64,000 nucleotides of DNA from Polaribacter sp. Hel_I_88 (lineage in GTDB: Bacteria > Bacteroidota > Bacteroidia > Flavobacteriales > Flavobacteriaceae): positions 3,420,001 through 3,484,000 of the forward strand of contig NZ_JHZZ01000001.1 of NCBI RefSeq assembly GCF_000687935.1, in the 5' to 3' direction. The position numbers were made by a program, and so were the translations under genes. Below, piece after piece: positions 18,548 through 26,461 of this stretch. How positions within the stretch are numbered: position 1 is the stretch's first letter; each line of letters starts with the position of its first letter. The notes under the pieces were generated by a model. The model saw only the letters and a program-made list of their open reading frames with translations. It ran no database searches and had not been told where the DNA came from.

Positions 18548-19180
18548 TTAAACACTTACAAAAGGCATTTGAAAATTAAATTTTTCATCCTCAACTTGAG
18601 ATAAAATAAAGTGAGCTAAATCGGCTCGACTGATTTTTGTACTTGCATTAACACCAACCCAGCCAACTCGATAACTCTCTGTCGCTTTATCATTTGTTAA
18701 TCTAGGACCTCTAACAATAGACCATTTTAAACCACTCTCTTTAAGCACTTCGTGATGTTTAATAGCATCATTTAAAACTTTTGGAACTGCAATTTTCATT
18801 ATTGTTCGTATCAATTTATCTGCAAATTTTGGCTTATCTTTTTCAGGAAACGGTAAACCACCACCTGAAAGGGATATTATCCTATTAACGTTTGCATCTT
18901 TCATTGCCTGCACAATATTTTTAGTTCCGTTAGTTTGTAGCCATTCAGGCGAACCCTTTACGTGACCAAACAGACTTACAACAATATCCGTACCTTCAAC
19001 GGCTTGTTTTACGTCATTTAAATTAAGAACATCACCTTTGTGAATTTTCAACTTTACGTTTTTTTGACTCATCTTTTCAGGACTTCTCACCAAGGCTTTT
19101 ACCTCAAATCCTTTTTCAAGAGCTAACTCTAAAAAACACTGTCCTGTTTGACCTGTGGCACCAAATAATGCTATTTTCAT
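18548..19180 (-). CDS. NAD(P)-binding protein of the atypical SDR/NmrA-like type
   Basis: 210 residues. The N-terminal Rossmann loop GATGQTGQ (residues 7-14) and the following VKALVRSPEKM are typical of NmrA-like or flavin-reductase-like atypical SDRs, as is SLSGGGLPFP later. There is no YxxxK pair, normal for this branch. It may bind NADP(H) as a sensor or reduce a small substrate. It overlaps the DsbA-like gene by four bases (ATGA), so both are made from one message running away from the HxlR gene at 19958. Confidence 0.88.
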   Translation of the reverse strand: MKIALFGATGQTGQCFLELALEKGFEVKALVRSPEKMSQKNVKLKIHKGDVLNLNDVKQAVEGTDIVVSLFGHVKGSPEWLQTNGTKNIVQAMKDANVNRIISLSGGGLPFPEKDKPKFADKLIRTIMKIAVPKVLNDAIKHHEVLKESGLKWSIVRGPRLTNDKATESYRVGWVGVNASTKISRADLAHFILSQVEDEKFNFQMPFVSV

Positions 19181-19878
19181 TTTATTGTATTTTTAATTCT
19201 TAAATAATTACTTTCTAATTGGCTCATTGGCATATACCCGCTACCAATTTTATGATATTTGCCTTCTACTTCTATGAATATGGTTGGAAATCCTGTTACA
19301 CCAAAAGTTGATGATTTTTCAAAGTCAGCTTCTGCCAATTTTCTATATTTAGGTTCTTTCATCTTTTCCACAAAATTGGCGGAATCTATCTCAAATTTTG
19401 AGGCAATCTTTCCATATCCTTGCAAGTCTTTTGGTTCTAGCCCATCATAATAGATTGCTTTTTGTAATTCAGCAGCAAACAAAACACTATTGCCTGTTGT
19501 ATCCGTTTCTTTAAATATGGACAATGCTATTGAGAGAGGTATTGAGGTGAAAATTGCACTACCTTCTTTAAGTGTTTTATCTAAAAAATCGCTACCAAAC
19601 TTTACGCCTGTTGCCTTTTCAACATCTTTGTATGCCCAACTTATATAACCAGCAACTTCACCAATTGCCCCTATTCTATCACCTGTTATCATTCCACCAG
19701 AAATAACCTCAAAGTCAAGACTGTCTTTGTACTTTTCTTGAAATTGAGTCATCACAGGTGAAAATCCATAGCACCAACCACACAAAGCATCATACACATA
19801 AACTATTTTCATATTTTTTTGAGATTTACAATTAAATGAACTTGCCATAAGTAAAGAGATGAACAGCAAATTTTTCAT
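19177..19878 (-). CDS. DsbA-family thioredoxin-fold protein, predicted lipoprotein
   Basis: 233 residues. The signal peptide ends in a possible lipobox (SSFNC, Cys17). The thioredoxin-fold active site is CGWC in VYDALCGWCYGF near residue 33, with a long helical insertion and a cis-Pro region GVTGFPTIF near 198. This resembles predicted protein-disulfide isomerases of the DsbA/FrnE type. Location is probably periplasmic or membrane-anchored; the substrate is unknown. Co-transcribed with the NAD(P)-binding gene and divergent from an HxlR regulator, which suits a thiol-stress response. Confidence 0.88.
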   Translation of the reverse strand: MKNLLFISLLMASSFNCKSQKNMKIVYVYDALCGWCYGFSPVMTQFQEKYKDSLDFEVISGGMITGDRIGAIGEVAGYISWAYKDVEKATGVKFGSDFLDKTLKEGSAIFTSIPLSIALSIFKETDTTGNSVLFAAELQKAIYYDGLEPKDLQGYGKIASKFEIDSANFVEKMKEPKYRKLAEADFEKSSTFGVTGFPTIFIEVEGKYHKIGSGYMPMSQLESNYLRIKNTIK

Positions 19879-19917
19879 ACTATCTTTTTTAGTATAGACA
19901 AATATATACTACTTTTA
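19877..19917. promoter_or_regulatory. Inverted repeats and promoter upstream of the second HxlR gene
   Basis: ATACTATCTTTTTTAGTAT (19877-19895, partly over the dsbA-like start) and AGTATAGACAAATATATACT (19891-19910) are overlapping inverted repeats. TACTTTTA (19910-19917) is one base from the -7 consensus TAnnTTTG for the plus-strand gene. Probable HxlR operators; they share TACTA/TAGTA half-sites with the operators at 15151-15205. Confidence 0.5.
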
Positions 19918-19957
19918 CTGTACATAATATTTACACGGTACTAACCTTTTTGTATGT

Positions 19958-20296
19958 ATGAAAAGAGAAAAACTAAAAATCACTGCCAGATGTCCCATTA
20001 AAACTACTACTGATTTAATTGGAGGGAAATGGAAATTACTTATTTTGTTTCAACTTGCTCTTGAACCATTAAGACCATCACAACTCAAACGCTTAATTCC
20101 AGATATAAGCGAGAAAATGTTGATACAAGAGTTAAAAGCACTTACCGATAGTAACTTAGTAATACGCAAAAACTTTGGCGAAATACCTCCTAGGGTTGAA
20201 TATGAGTTAACTTCAGTGGGTCATAAGATTATGCCACTTATTGATGAAATGAAAAACTTTGCTACTGAATATGAAAACGAATTATTTAACAGTTAA
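19958..20296 (+). CDS. HxlR family transcriptional regulator
   Basis: 112 residues. CPIKTTTDLIGGKWKLLILF near residue 12 and EKMLIQELKALTDSNLV are the HxlR helices, and PPRVEYELTSVG forms the wing. A single Cys12 in the usual sensing position is present. It is divergent from the DsbA-like and NAD(P)-binding operon across 79 bp, the same arrangement as the HxlR gene at 14713, and likely controls that operon. Confidence 0.93.
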   Translation: MKREKLKITARCPIKTTTDLIGGKWKLLILFQLALEPLRPSQLKRLIPDISEKMLIQELKALTDSNLVIRKNFGEIPPRVEYELTSVGHKIMPLIDEMKNFATEYENELFNS

Positions 20297-20310
20297 GAGT
20301 TAAAAACAAA

Positions 20311-20450
20311 GGCTATAACAATGTATATAAAAAATAGGCGAAATAGTAATGAATTTAAGGTTTTAGGCTCGTATCAAACTTGTACTTAACTGAAATTTTA
20401 GTGCTTCGAAATTGCCTATTTTTCATATACTAACCGTTACGCAATTCCAA
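20311..20450. repeat. Cassette-type intergenic element S2
   Basis: Inverted arms TATATAAAAAATAGGC (20324-20339) and GCCTATTTTTCATATA (20414-20429) match at 15 of 16 positions around a 74-nt centre. Outer ends are GGCTATAACAATG and ACTAACCGTTACGC. The layout (RYYYAAC-like left end, long imperfect stem, GTT-containing right end) is like integron attC sites. Confidence 0.65.
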
Positions 20451-20461
20451 AAAACTCAAAA

Positions 20462-20611
20462 ATGAAAAAAAAGGAAAAAAATAAAAAGAAAGATACGTCT
20501 AAATTATTTGATATAGATGGAATTGAAATTGTAAAGTCAAAACCATTTATCAATGTAAAAGTAAAAGAAAAGGGTTCTGATGATAAAATTGACTTCTCTG
20601 ACTTACTGTAA
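20462..20611 (+). CDS. Short Lys-rich protein, 49 residues
   Basis: ATG at 20462, TAA at 20609. The first dozen residues are almost all Lys and Glu; the rest (KLFDIDGIEIVKSKPFINVK then DKIDFSDLL) looks like an ordered acidic end. It directly follows element S2, in the position where each neighbouring unit has its gene. I recognise no family. The reading frame and position support a real small gene, but it could be chance. Confidence 0.45.
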   Translation: MKKKEKNKKKDTSKLFDIDGIEIVKSKPFINVKVKEKGSDDKIDFSDLL

Positions 20612-20734
20612 ATTTCAAAATTGGTTATAATAGACTAATCAACGCTCCTATTCTTTAGCTTATTAGTTTCAATATTCTGGTATAATTAAAAGCAACTAAA
20701 TTCTGAATTAGTTAAAAAAATATAGATCTAAATA

Positions 20735-20945
20735 ATAGTATCATCGTTCTGTATTCTGATAAAGACTATATTGTAGAAAATAAAATTTAGTTTTAACACA
20801 TGGATATAATTAAATTAATTTTAGACTATGAAATCTAAATAACATCAACCTACAGAAAATATTTGCTGGTGTAAAAAATTTGAAAACTTTAAAAGGTAAT
20901 GCTGCAAAGTATTTTTAATTCAGAATTAAAAAAAATAAAATTGTA
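20735..20945 (+). pseudogene. Decayed IS3-type transposase remnant
   Basis: In broken frames I read VLYSDKDYI (compare HSDRGSQY), and about 36 codons later ICWC-like and NAAKYFF then SELKK (compare NCWDNAVAESFF and LKTEL) of IS3-family orfB. The order and spacing agree with the DDE core, but stops and shifts abound and no inverted ends are seen. It lies in 20612-21073, where I see no intact gene. Confidence 0.45.
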
Positions 20946-21073
20946 GTTGATACATCATATAAGATACTAAAATTTAAAAATATAACTTGTGCTTCAATCA
21001 AAATTAATCGCTAATTTGCACATTACTAAACATATATATGAATTTATTTCTTATGATAACTAACTGCTAACAC

Positions 21074-22108
21074 ATGATAAAATTCTTTAGGAAAATTCGT
21101 CAAAAAATGCTGACTGAAAACAAATTCAGTAAATATTTTTTGTATGCTATTGGCGAAATTGTACTTGTGGTTATTGGTATATTAATTGCCTTGCAAATTA
21201 ACAACTGGAACGAACAAAAAAATAATGAAGAAAAAATTACAAATATTTTAAAAGAAATACAAAGTGATATTTTAATTGATTTAGAAACTTCTAATAAGGT
21301 TTTTGACTATCAAATATTAACAGATTCTATTTCAAAAAATATATTAAACAACAAATACACACTAGAAGATTTTAGAAATAACAATTTTCAATTTATAGGG
21401 TACAATTATCGAGATTTTACAACGACTTCTAACGGTTATGATAATCTAACAGTTAATTTAGATAATGTTCCAGAAAATTATAAACACTTGCTTCCAGAGG
21501 TTAAAAATTTGTACGTTAAACTCAAAACTACTATAGATGTATATAATGAAAAAATAAGAAGTACAGTGTATACAAATATTAATAATTTATCCAATTTTAA
21601 TTGGTATCAAGATTTTTTAAAAAATAAAGAAAATAAGGAACAAATTGACTTTTTTTTTAATGATGTTGCATATAAAAATCTTGTAGCCACGTATATGGGG
21701 TATAGAAGCAATATTTTTCAAATTAGTAATGAATATAGAGTAAAAGCTATAGACCTGTATTTAAAAATACATAAAGTAATTAACAGTACAATTGAAGTTC
21801 CTAAAATTGTTAATTATAAAAACAAATCTTCAAATAATTATATAGGGACTTATACATTAAAGGAAACTATAAATCCTTCTAGTATGTGGAATTCAAATAT
21901 AGATGTTGTTAAAAAAAACGATCAATTAGTAATTATAAACCCAATAGATGATTTTGATTTAAAGTTACTATCCTATACTAAAAACACTTTTTTTCTTGAT
22001 GAATTTTATGATGGAATAATACTATTTGATAGTCCAAAGAGTGGGCATTTGTATATATCTTATGCAGTTAACTCTTATGCAATTTATATAAAAACAGCAT
22101 CAAATTAG
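21074..22108 (+). CDS. DUF6090 family membrane-anchored protein (longer copy)
   Basis: 344 residues. The N terminus MIKFFRKIRQKMLTENKFSK is amphipathic and basic, followed by one membrane helix (about 21-43, ending IGILIALQINN) and a charged coiled-coil region. This head is the DUF6090 hallmark, common in flavobacteria with unknown role. The C-terminal 280 residues form an Asn/Tyr-rich probably periplasmic domain I do not recognise. A paralogue with almost the same head but a different body lies at 24838. It stands alone between intergenic elements. Confidence 0.85.
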   Translation: MIKFFRKIRQKMLTENKFSKYFLYAIGEIVLVVIGILIALQINNWNEQKNNEEKITNILKEIQSDILIDLETSNKVFDYQILTDSISKNILNNKYTLEDFRNNNFQFIGYNYRDFTTTSNGYDNLTVNLDNVPENYKHLLPEVKNLYVKLKTTIDVYNEKIRSTVYTNINNLSNFNWYQDFLKNKENKEQIDFFFNDVAYKNLVATYMGYRSNIFQISNEYRVKAIDLYLKIHKVINSTIEVPKIVNYKNKSSNNYIGTYTLKETINPSSMWNSNIDVVKKNDQLVIINPIDDFDLKLLSYTKNTFFLDEFYDGIILFDSPKSGHLYISYAVNSYAIYIKTASN

Positions 22109-22262
22109 CATTTTATATAAAAAAAGCAATTTGTAATAATATGCTGACAGAAACCTTTTTCCAAAAGTGCACATAGACTTTTTACCTTTAATTTAATTGC
22201 TTACTTTAGTAGTTGAGCATAGTATAAGGCATACATAACAATACTAGCATATACAAAAAGAG
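22109..22262. repeat. Possible cassette-type element S3 (weak)
   Basis: TTTTATATAAAAAAAGCAATTTG at the left and TTAATTGCTTACTTTAGTAGTTGAGC then ATAGTATAAGG at the right resemble the TATAA...GCAA / TTGC...TATAC arms of S6 and S8, but the match is poor. It fills the gap between the DUF6090 and DJ-1-like genes. Confidence 0.35.
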
Positions 22263-22268
22263 ATAAAA

Positions 22269-23033
22269 ATGATAAAAATGATAAAAAAATTAGGAATTAT
22301 AACATTAATCTTTGCTACTATTTTTACAAGTTGTAATACGGATACATCAAAACCTAATGTTGAAAACCCGGAGTTTACAAAAACTAAACAACCAACTGAT
22401 ACACTTACAAAACACCTAAAACCTTATAACCCAAAATTGCCAACAATAGGACTTTTGATGTATAATGGCGTTTTACAAAGCGAAGTAATTGCAACATCGG
22501 ATGTGTTTGCAAAACCAACTGAAGATGGAAAACAACTTTTTAACGTAATTTCTATAGCAGAAACTAAAAATCCAATAACAACCGAAGAAGGAATGCATTT
22601 TGTGCCTGATTACACGTTTAAAAATTGTCCAAAATTAACAGCTCTTTTTGTGCCAAGTGCTTACGATATGTACGCACAAGTTAATAACCCCAAGATTATT
22701 AATTTTATAATTGAAAAAAATAAGGAAACCAACTATATAGTAAGCAATTGTGCTGGAGCGCAATTAATTGGAAAATCAGGAATTGCAGACGGAAAAAAAA
22801 TAGTAACGTGGATTGGTGGTGGAGAACAGTTGCAAAAAGACTATCCAAATTTAAAAGTACAAGATGAACATGTAGTTACTTTTGTTGAAGATGGAAAATT
22901 CAGTTCATCAAATGGAAATTTGGCAAGCTATATTTCTGCATTAAATTTAGTAGAAAAAATGACCAGTTTAGAACATCGGAAATTTGTTGAAAGTTATTTA
23001 TATCTCGACCGACTTAAGAATTGGAAAGAATAA
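22269..23033 (+). CDS. DJ-1/PfpI-type lipoprotein
   Basis: 254 residues (a start nine bases later is equally possible). A signal peptide ends at a lipobox-type Cys (IFTSCNT). The class I glutamine-amidotransferase-like fold is seen as IGLLMYNGVLQSEV and SNCAGAQLIGKSGIADGKKI, where the Cys is the usual nucleophile-elbow residue, followed by EHVVTFVEDGKFSSS. Members include proteases, chaperones and deglycases; this exported version has no clear assignment. It is a lone gene between intergenic elements. 23034-23360 downstream holds nothing I can name. Confidence 0.85.
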   Translation: MIKMIKKLGIITLIFATIFTSCNTDTSKPNVENPEFTKTKQPTDTLTKHLKPYNPKLPTIGLLMYNGVLQSEVIATSDVFAKPTEDGKQLFNVISIAETKNPITTEEGMHFVPDYTFKNCPKLTALFVPSAYDMYAQVNNPKIINFIIEKNKETNYIVSNCAGAQLIGKSGIADGKKIVTWIGGGEQLQKDYPNLKVQDEHVVTFVEDGKFSSSNGNLASYISALNLVEKMTSLEHRKFVESYLYLDRLKNWKE

Positions 23034-23359
23034 ATACTGTTGTAAAATCAAGTAAAACTCATTAATAAAAGACTTCAGTATTTTTATAGTTATATAAACG
23101 CTGATTTTGCAATTGTAAAAAGCTAATTCAATAATTAATTACAAACTGCTACTAATTCGTTTTGTTAGTTTTACTTTAACTTGTAAAAGGTCTGCAATAA
23201 TCTTTACTAACAAACCATTTAAATAGAGTTCTTTTCAAAACTTTTTAAGTAAAAACAATTTATTAGTTAATTGTTTAATTTATACACCTATCTTATATAC
23301 TTATATAAAAATATTATTTTATACAAACTTAAATAAAATAAAAATGCACTTGATATTTT

Positions 23360-23479
23360 CTTTTAATAGCCTATTTTTATAGCAATTAAGTTGGGTATCT
23401 AAACACTAAACTTCTGCATATCCTGCTAAATTAGAATGTAAATAGGACAAAAGTTCCGTGTATAACTAAGTTGCCATTA
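23360..23479. repeat. Cassette-type intergenic element S4
   Basis: Aligns with S1 (18403-18525). CCTATTT near 23371 can pair with AAATAGG near 23440 around a centre with CTTCTGCATATCCTGC. It ends with GTTGCCATTA (23470-23479), the exact reverse complement of TAATGGCAAC (24300-24309) after the next gene. Confidence 0.7.
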
Positions 23480-23487
23480 ATTTGAGA

Positions 23488-24291
23488 ATGAAAAACCTAA
23501 CAATAATTTATCTTTTGATTTTAAGCTTTTCGGCTTGCAATTCACAACAGAAAAATAACTCGGAAAAAGACCAAGAAATGTTTAACTTATTTAAAAAGAA
23601 AAGCCAAAAGAAATCAGAAGTTCTTTCGCACGCAGATTACAACCAGATTTTTGACAATGACACAATCGAAGGAATGCCGATTTCAGTAATTGACATTGGA
23701 ATATTAAAAGTCCCAACAGGAAAAATAGTGGTGTGCGACCCACTTGTTACACCTGATATGAAACCACTATCTCAAGAAGTTAAAACTGGAGAATATCCTA
23801 TAAAGATTTATGAAGTTAAAACTGAAAATTCTGGAGACAGATATGCTATCGCAAAACTGGAATTTAATCAACAAAAAGCAATAAAATGGGTTTTAGCTGT
23901 AAGAAACGGAGAAGACATTAACGAATTGACTGACGAAGGAGATTTTTTCGGATTTCCTGTTGATGCTGGATTGGGTGGGTTTTTTGACATTCAAGCTGGA
24001 GTTGAATATTTGAAATTTCAAGACGACTTTATAAAGTCGAACCCAAATGGGAATATTTATGACGACTTTTTTGCAATGGAATTTAAGAAAAGTGCAAAAG
24101 ACCAAAATGACACAAACGATTATGGCAATTGGGTAAACTTTAAACTTCCAAATTCTGACTTAAATATTACAATGTTTCAATCAGGTTATGGAGATGGAAT
24201 GTATCCTGCATTTTGGGGAATTGATAAAAACGGAGAAATAACTTCATTGGTAATTGACTTTTTTGTTGTGCTTTTACCAGAAGATGATTAA
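23488..24291 (+). CDS. DUF4241 domain lipoprotein
   Basis: 267 residues from ATG at 23488 (a TTG two codons earlier is less likely). Signal peptide with lipobox LSFSAC. The body has VPTGKIVVCDPLV near 80, VDAGLGGFFD near 165 and GDGMYPAFWGIDKNGE near 243, which I recognise as DUF4241, a family often found among polymorphic-toxin immunity-like proteins and of unknown activity. It is bounded by perfect 10-bp inverted repeats at its own two ends, like an integron cassette. Confidence 0.8.
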   Translation: MKNLTIIYLLILSFSACNSQQKNNSEKDQEMFNLFKKKSQKKSEVLSHADYNQIFDNDTIEGMPISVIDIGILKVPTGKIVVCDPLVTPDMKPLSQEVKTGEYPIKIYEVKTENSGDRYAIAKLEFNQQKAIKWVLAVRNGEDINELTDEGDFFGFPVDAGLGGFFDIQAGVEYLKFQDDFIKSNPNGNIYDDFFAMEFKKSAKDQNDTNDYGNWVNFKLPNSDLNITMFQSGYGDGMYPAFWGIDKNGEITSLVIDFFVVLLPEDD

Positions 24292-24299
24292 TAAAAAAC

Positions 24300-24445
24300 T
24301 AATGGCAACACCGGTAATCGTTGCACAACCCTATAATTTATAAGTAATTAATGTTAAAACTCATAATTTTAGGCTTTTAATATTAATTTTAGGTATATAA
24401 ATCTAAATTTAAGTGGTCTTAAAACTGAGTAAATTATAGGTATAA
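24300..24445. repeat. Cassette-type intergenic element S5
   Basis: Starts TAATGGCAAC, complementary to the start of the preceding DUF4241 unit. The arms CCTATAATTTA (24330-24340) and TAAATTATAGG (24430-24440) are a perfect 11-bp inverted repeat. GTTGCACAACC at 24320 resembles the left end of S7. It is followed directly by a 5'-truncated gene. Confidence 0.7.
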
Positions 24446-24688
24446 AGAAGTTTTTATATAAATTGGGACGGAGTTTTAATCGGAGAACTTCTGAATAAAA
24501 TTGGATTTAATTTTGCGATGGATTATTTTGAATTCGATAATGGAGAATATGTAAACGATTATGTAGAAACATTGATTTCGGAAGATGACCCTGATATTTT
24601 TAGAGTAAAAAATAATTGGGGAAATTATAATAAAATTGCAAAAATAATAGACAAACGATGTGAAAAGTGGAATAAAAACTTGTGCTAA
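24446..24688 (+). pseudogene. 5'-truncated gene fragment
   Basis: An 81-codon open frame with no ATG until codon 22 reads INWDGVLIGELLNKIGFNF and later ISEDDPDIFRVKNNWGNY, ending TGC TAA at 24686. The sequence looks like the end of a soluble acidic protein; family not recognised. The missing 5' part coincides with the right arm of S5, suggesting deletion or recombination at the element boundary. The opposite-strand ORF is its shadow. Confidence 0.6.
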
Positions 24689-24820
24689 CAACGTATAAAA
24701 AAAATTGCTGGTAAAAGCCTATTTACGAAAATCCTCGCGGACTTTCTATCTGTGATTTATTTGCTAACTTTAGTGCTTAAACACGCAACTTTTCTTATAC
24801 AACAACGTTTTGCAACATTG
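24681..24820. repeat. Cassette-type intergenic element S6
   Basis: Left end GTGCTAACAACGTATAA, inner arms AAAATTGC / GCAACTTTT, right arm TTATAC then AACAAC, then GTTTTGCAACATTG. The centre has GAAAATCCTCGCGGACTTTC (a small hairpin) and CTGTGATTTATTTGCTAA then GTGCTTAAAC, which recur in S7 and S8. The unpaired AACAAC on one arm recalls extrahelical bases of attC sites. Confidence 0.75.
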
Positions 24821-24837
24821 TAACCAACCATTGAAAA

Positions 24838-25626
24838 ATGATAAAATTCTTTAGAAAAATTCGTCACAAATTGCTGACTGAAAATAAGTTCAGCAAATAT
24901 TTAATTTATGCAATTGGAGAAATTATCTTAGTTGTAATTGGAATTTTGATTGCTCTACAGATAAACAACATCAATGAAAAAAGTAAAAGTAGAGAGCGAG
25001 AAGTCAATTACCTGAAAAACCTAAAAGCTGATTTAGTCAGCGAAATTCCGAATAACGAATATTTTGCAACATATCGTTTCGACAAAGCCAGTGCTTGTGC
25101 ATCACTATTGAATGGTAAAGAACCAAATTCTATTAAAGACGTTCAAAATTATACAGACACATATGAAACTGTATTTGTATGGAATGAATATATTCCTAAC
25201 AACAACACATTTAAAGAATTATTGAGTTCTGGCAATCTTAGTCTGATTCAAAATGATTCTATTAAAAATGGGTTATTGGAACTTGAAAAACTCTACGCTG
25301 GAATATCAACAGGCGAACATCATATGCGAAGAGAATACGAATCGTATCTTTATGACCCACACGTAACTAAAGTTATGGCGCTTGGATTTTTTGATTTAAG
25401 TAAACCTTCATATGGATTTCCTGATAGATTAACAGCAGAAGCAATACCAGAAGAATTACATAAGAAAATGATTGACGATGCAAGATTGCAACATAATAAT
25501 GACTTATTTAAAAACGGGCTAAGACTTGCTCAAATGAATAATGGCTTTTTAGCAGGAATGCATAAAAATTTAGTTGAATATATTAAAGGCCTGACTGTGT
25601 TAATTGATAAAGAAATAAAAAAATAA
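24838..25626 (+). CDS. DUF6090 family membrane-anchored protein (shorter copy)
   Basis: 262 residues. The first 45 residues differ from the 21074 protein at only a few positions (MIKFFRKIRHKLLTENKFSK, then one membrane helix). The body after about residue 60 is different: a helical domain with EYIPNNNTFKELLSSGNLSL near 118, typical of many DUF6090 proteins. Topology should be short cytosolic N terminus and large periplasmic domain. It lies between elements S6 and S7 and has GTTGCA-containing complementary sequences at its two ends, as expected for a cassette. Confidence 0.88.
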   Translation: MIKFFRKIRHKLLTENKFSKYLIYAIGEIILVVIGILIALQINNINEKSKSREREVNYLKNLKADLVSEIPNNEYFATYRFDKASACASLLNGKEPNSIKDVQNYTDTYETVFVWNEYIPNNNTFKELLSSGNLSLIQNDSIKNGLLELEKLYAGISTGEHHMRREYESYLYDPHVTKVMALGFFDLSKPSYGFPDRLTAEAIPEELHKKMIDDARLQHNNDLFKNGLRLAQMNNGFLAGMHKNLVEYIKGLTVLIDKEIKK

Positions 25627-25750
25627 CGTTGCACAAGACCGTATATAATTTATTGCTTGCTTCTTGCCTACTTGCAAAAATTCTTGCGGATTTTCTTTAT
25701 CAGTAATTATTTATTAAATTAATGCTTTACCAAAAGTAATTGCTTTTTTT
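25625..25750. repeat. Cassette-type intergenic element S7, right arm lost
   Basis: Left end AACGTTGCACAAGACCGTATA and the shared centre (ACTTGCAAAAATTCTTGCGG, then TATTTATTAAATTAATGCTT) match S6 and S8. The right arm, expected to hold TATACGG and GTT, stops after TAATTGC and is replaced by the hairpin at 25746-25792. Confidence 0.7.
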
Positions 25751-25792
25751 CGTACTTCTGTTTTTCCGTTGGAAAAACAGAAGTACGAAAAA
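25746..25792. terminator. 22-bp perfect hairpin
   Basis: CGTACTTCTGTTTTTCC (25751-25767), loop GTT, then GGAAAAACAGAAGTACG (25771-25787), extended by TTTTT/AAAAA on the outside. A tail of A's follows on the plus strand, so on the minus strand it is a classic T-tailed terminator; on the plus strand there is no T run. It may instead be the footprint of a small inserted palindrome. Confidence 0.7.
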
Positions 25793-25835
25793 TCGAAACA
25801 TTTCAGGACTAGAAATTTACCAAAAAACGTGAAAA

Positions 25836-26297
25836 ATGAAAATAAAGAAAAGGAAAAAAATAGTTTTTATTGTTCTACTATTAATTTTTATTGGCATTTT
25901 TATACACCCTGAAAGAATAGTCTACGAGCCCAAAATTGAAGGGAAAGTATTAAATCTAAAAGGAAAACCAGTTGAAAATGCTATTGTTTCAAGAATTGAG
26001 GAAAAAAGTTGGAAAAATGAGGAATTCGGCTATTATGAATATGAGGAATTTATATCACAAACTGTAAAAACAGATAAAAACGGAAAATTTGAGTTAATTG
26101 AAAAATCAAGAATTGAATGGATTCATAATATGACTTTTCATTTACTTGTTGTGTTGTGTAACGCTGAATTTGAAGTTTCCAAAAGGGGTTTTGAAACATA
26201 TAGAACTGAATATGGAGAATTTGAGGAGCAAAATAAAAATCATAATGCTTGTAAAGGGATTGAATTTAAAGCAGAAATAATATTGAAAACACTATAG
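25836..26297 (+). CDS. Membrane-anchored carboxypeptidase-regulatory-like domain protein
   Basis: 153 residues. A very basic start (KIKKRKK) and one hydrophobic helix (8-24) anchor it; KIEGKVLNLKGKPVENAIV near 35 and TVKTDKNGKFELIEKS near 75 are the strands of a CarboxypepD_reg (prealbumin-like) fold. Such domains are beta-sandwich modules without catalysis, usually periplasmic. No enzymatic or TonB part is attached. It lies between S7 with its hairpin and S8. Confidence 0.72.
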   Translation: MKIKKRKKIVFIVLLLIFIGIFIHPERIVYEPKIEGKVLNLKGKPVENAIVSRIEEKSWKNEEFGYYEYEEFISQTVKTDKNGKFELIEKSRIEWIHNMTFHLLVVLCNAEFEVSKRGFETYRTEYGEFEEQNKNHNACKGIEFKAEIILKTL

Positions 26298-26432
26298 CTA
26301 ACAACATATAAAATTTATTGTTGTTTTTAGCTCACTTGCAAAAGTCCTAATGGACTTTTTATCTGTGATTTATTTGCTAAATTAGGTGCTTAAACCAAAC
26401 AACTTTCCATAATACAAAACCGTTGGTTTTTA
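26296..26432. repeat. Cassette-type intergenic element S8
   Basis: Left end AGCTAACAACATATAA, inner arms TTATTGTTG / CAAACAACTTT, right end ATAATACAAAACCGTTGG. The centre has AAAAGTCCTAATGGACTTTT (perfect 8-bp hairpin, 4-nt loop), then ATCTGTGATTTATTTGCTAA and GTGCTTAAAC as in S6. It starts within the stop region of the previous gene. Confidence 0.75.
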
Positions 26433-26461
26433 GTATATTGCTATCAATAAAACTTAAAATC

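Noticed and set aside
24476-24691. Minus-strand 71-codon membrane-like ORF
   Set aside because: It is the shadow of the truncated plus-strand gene, whose composition is much more protein-like.
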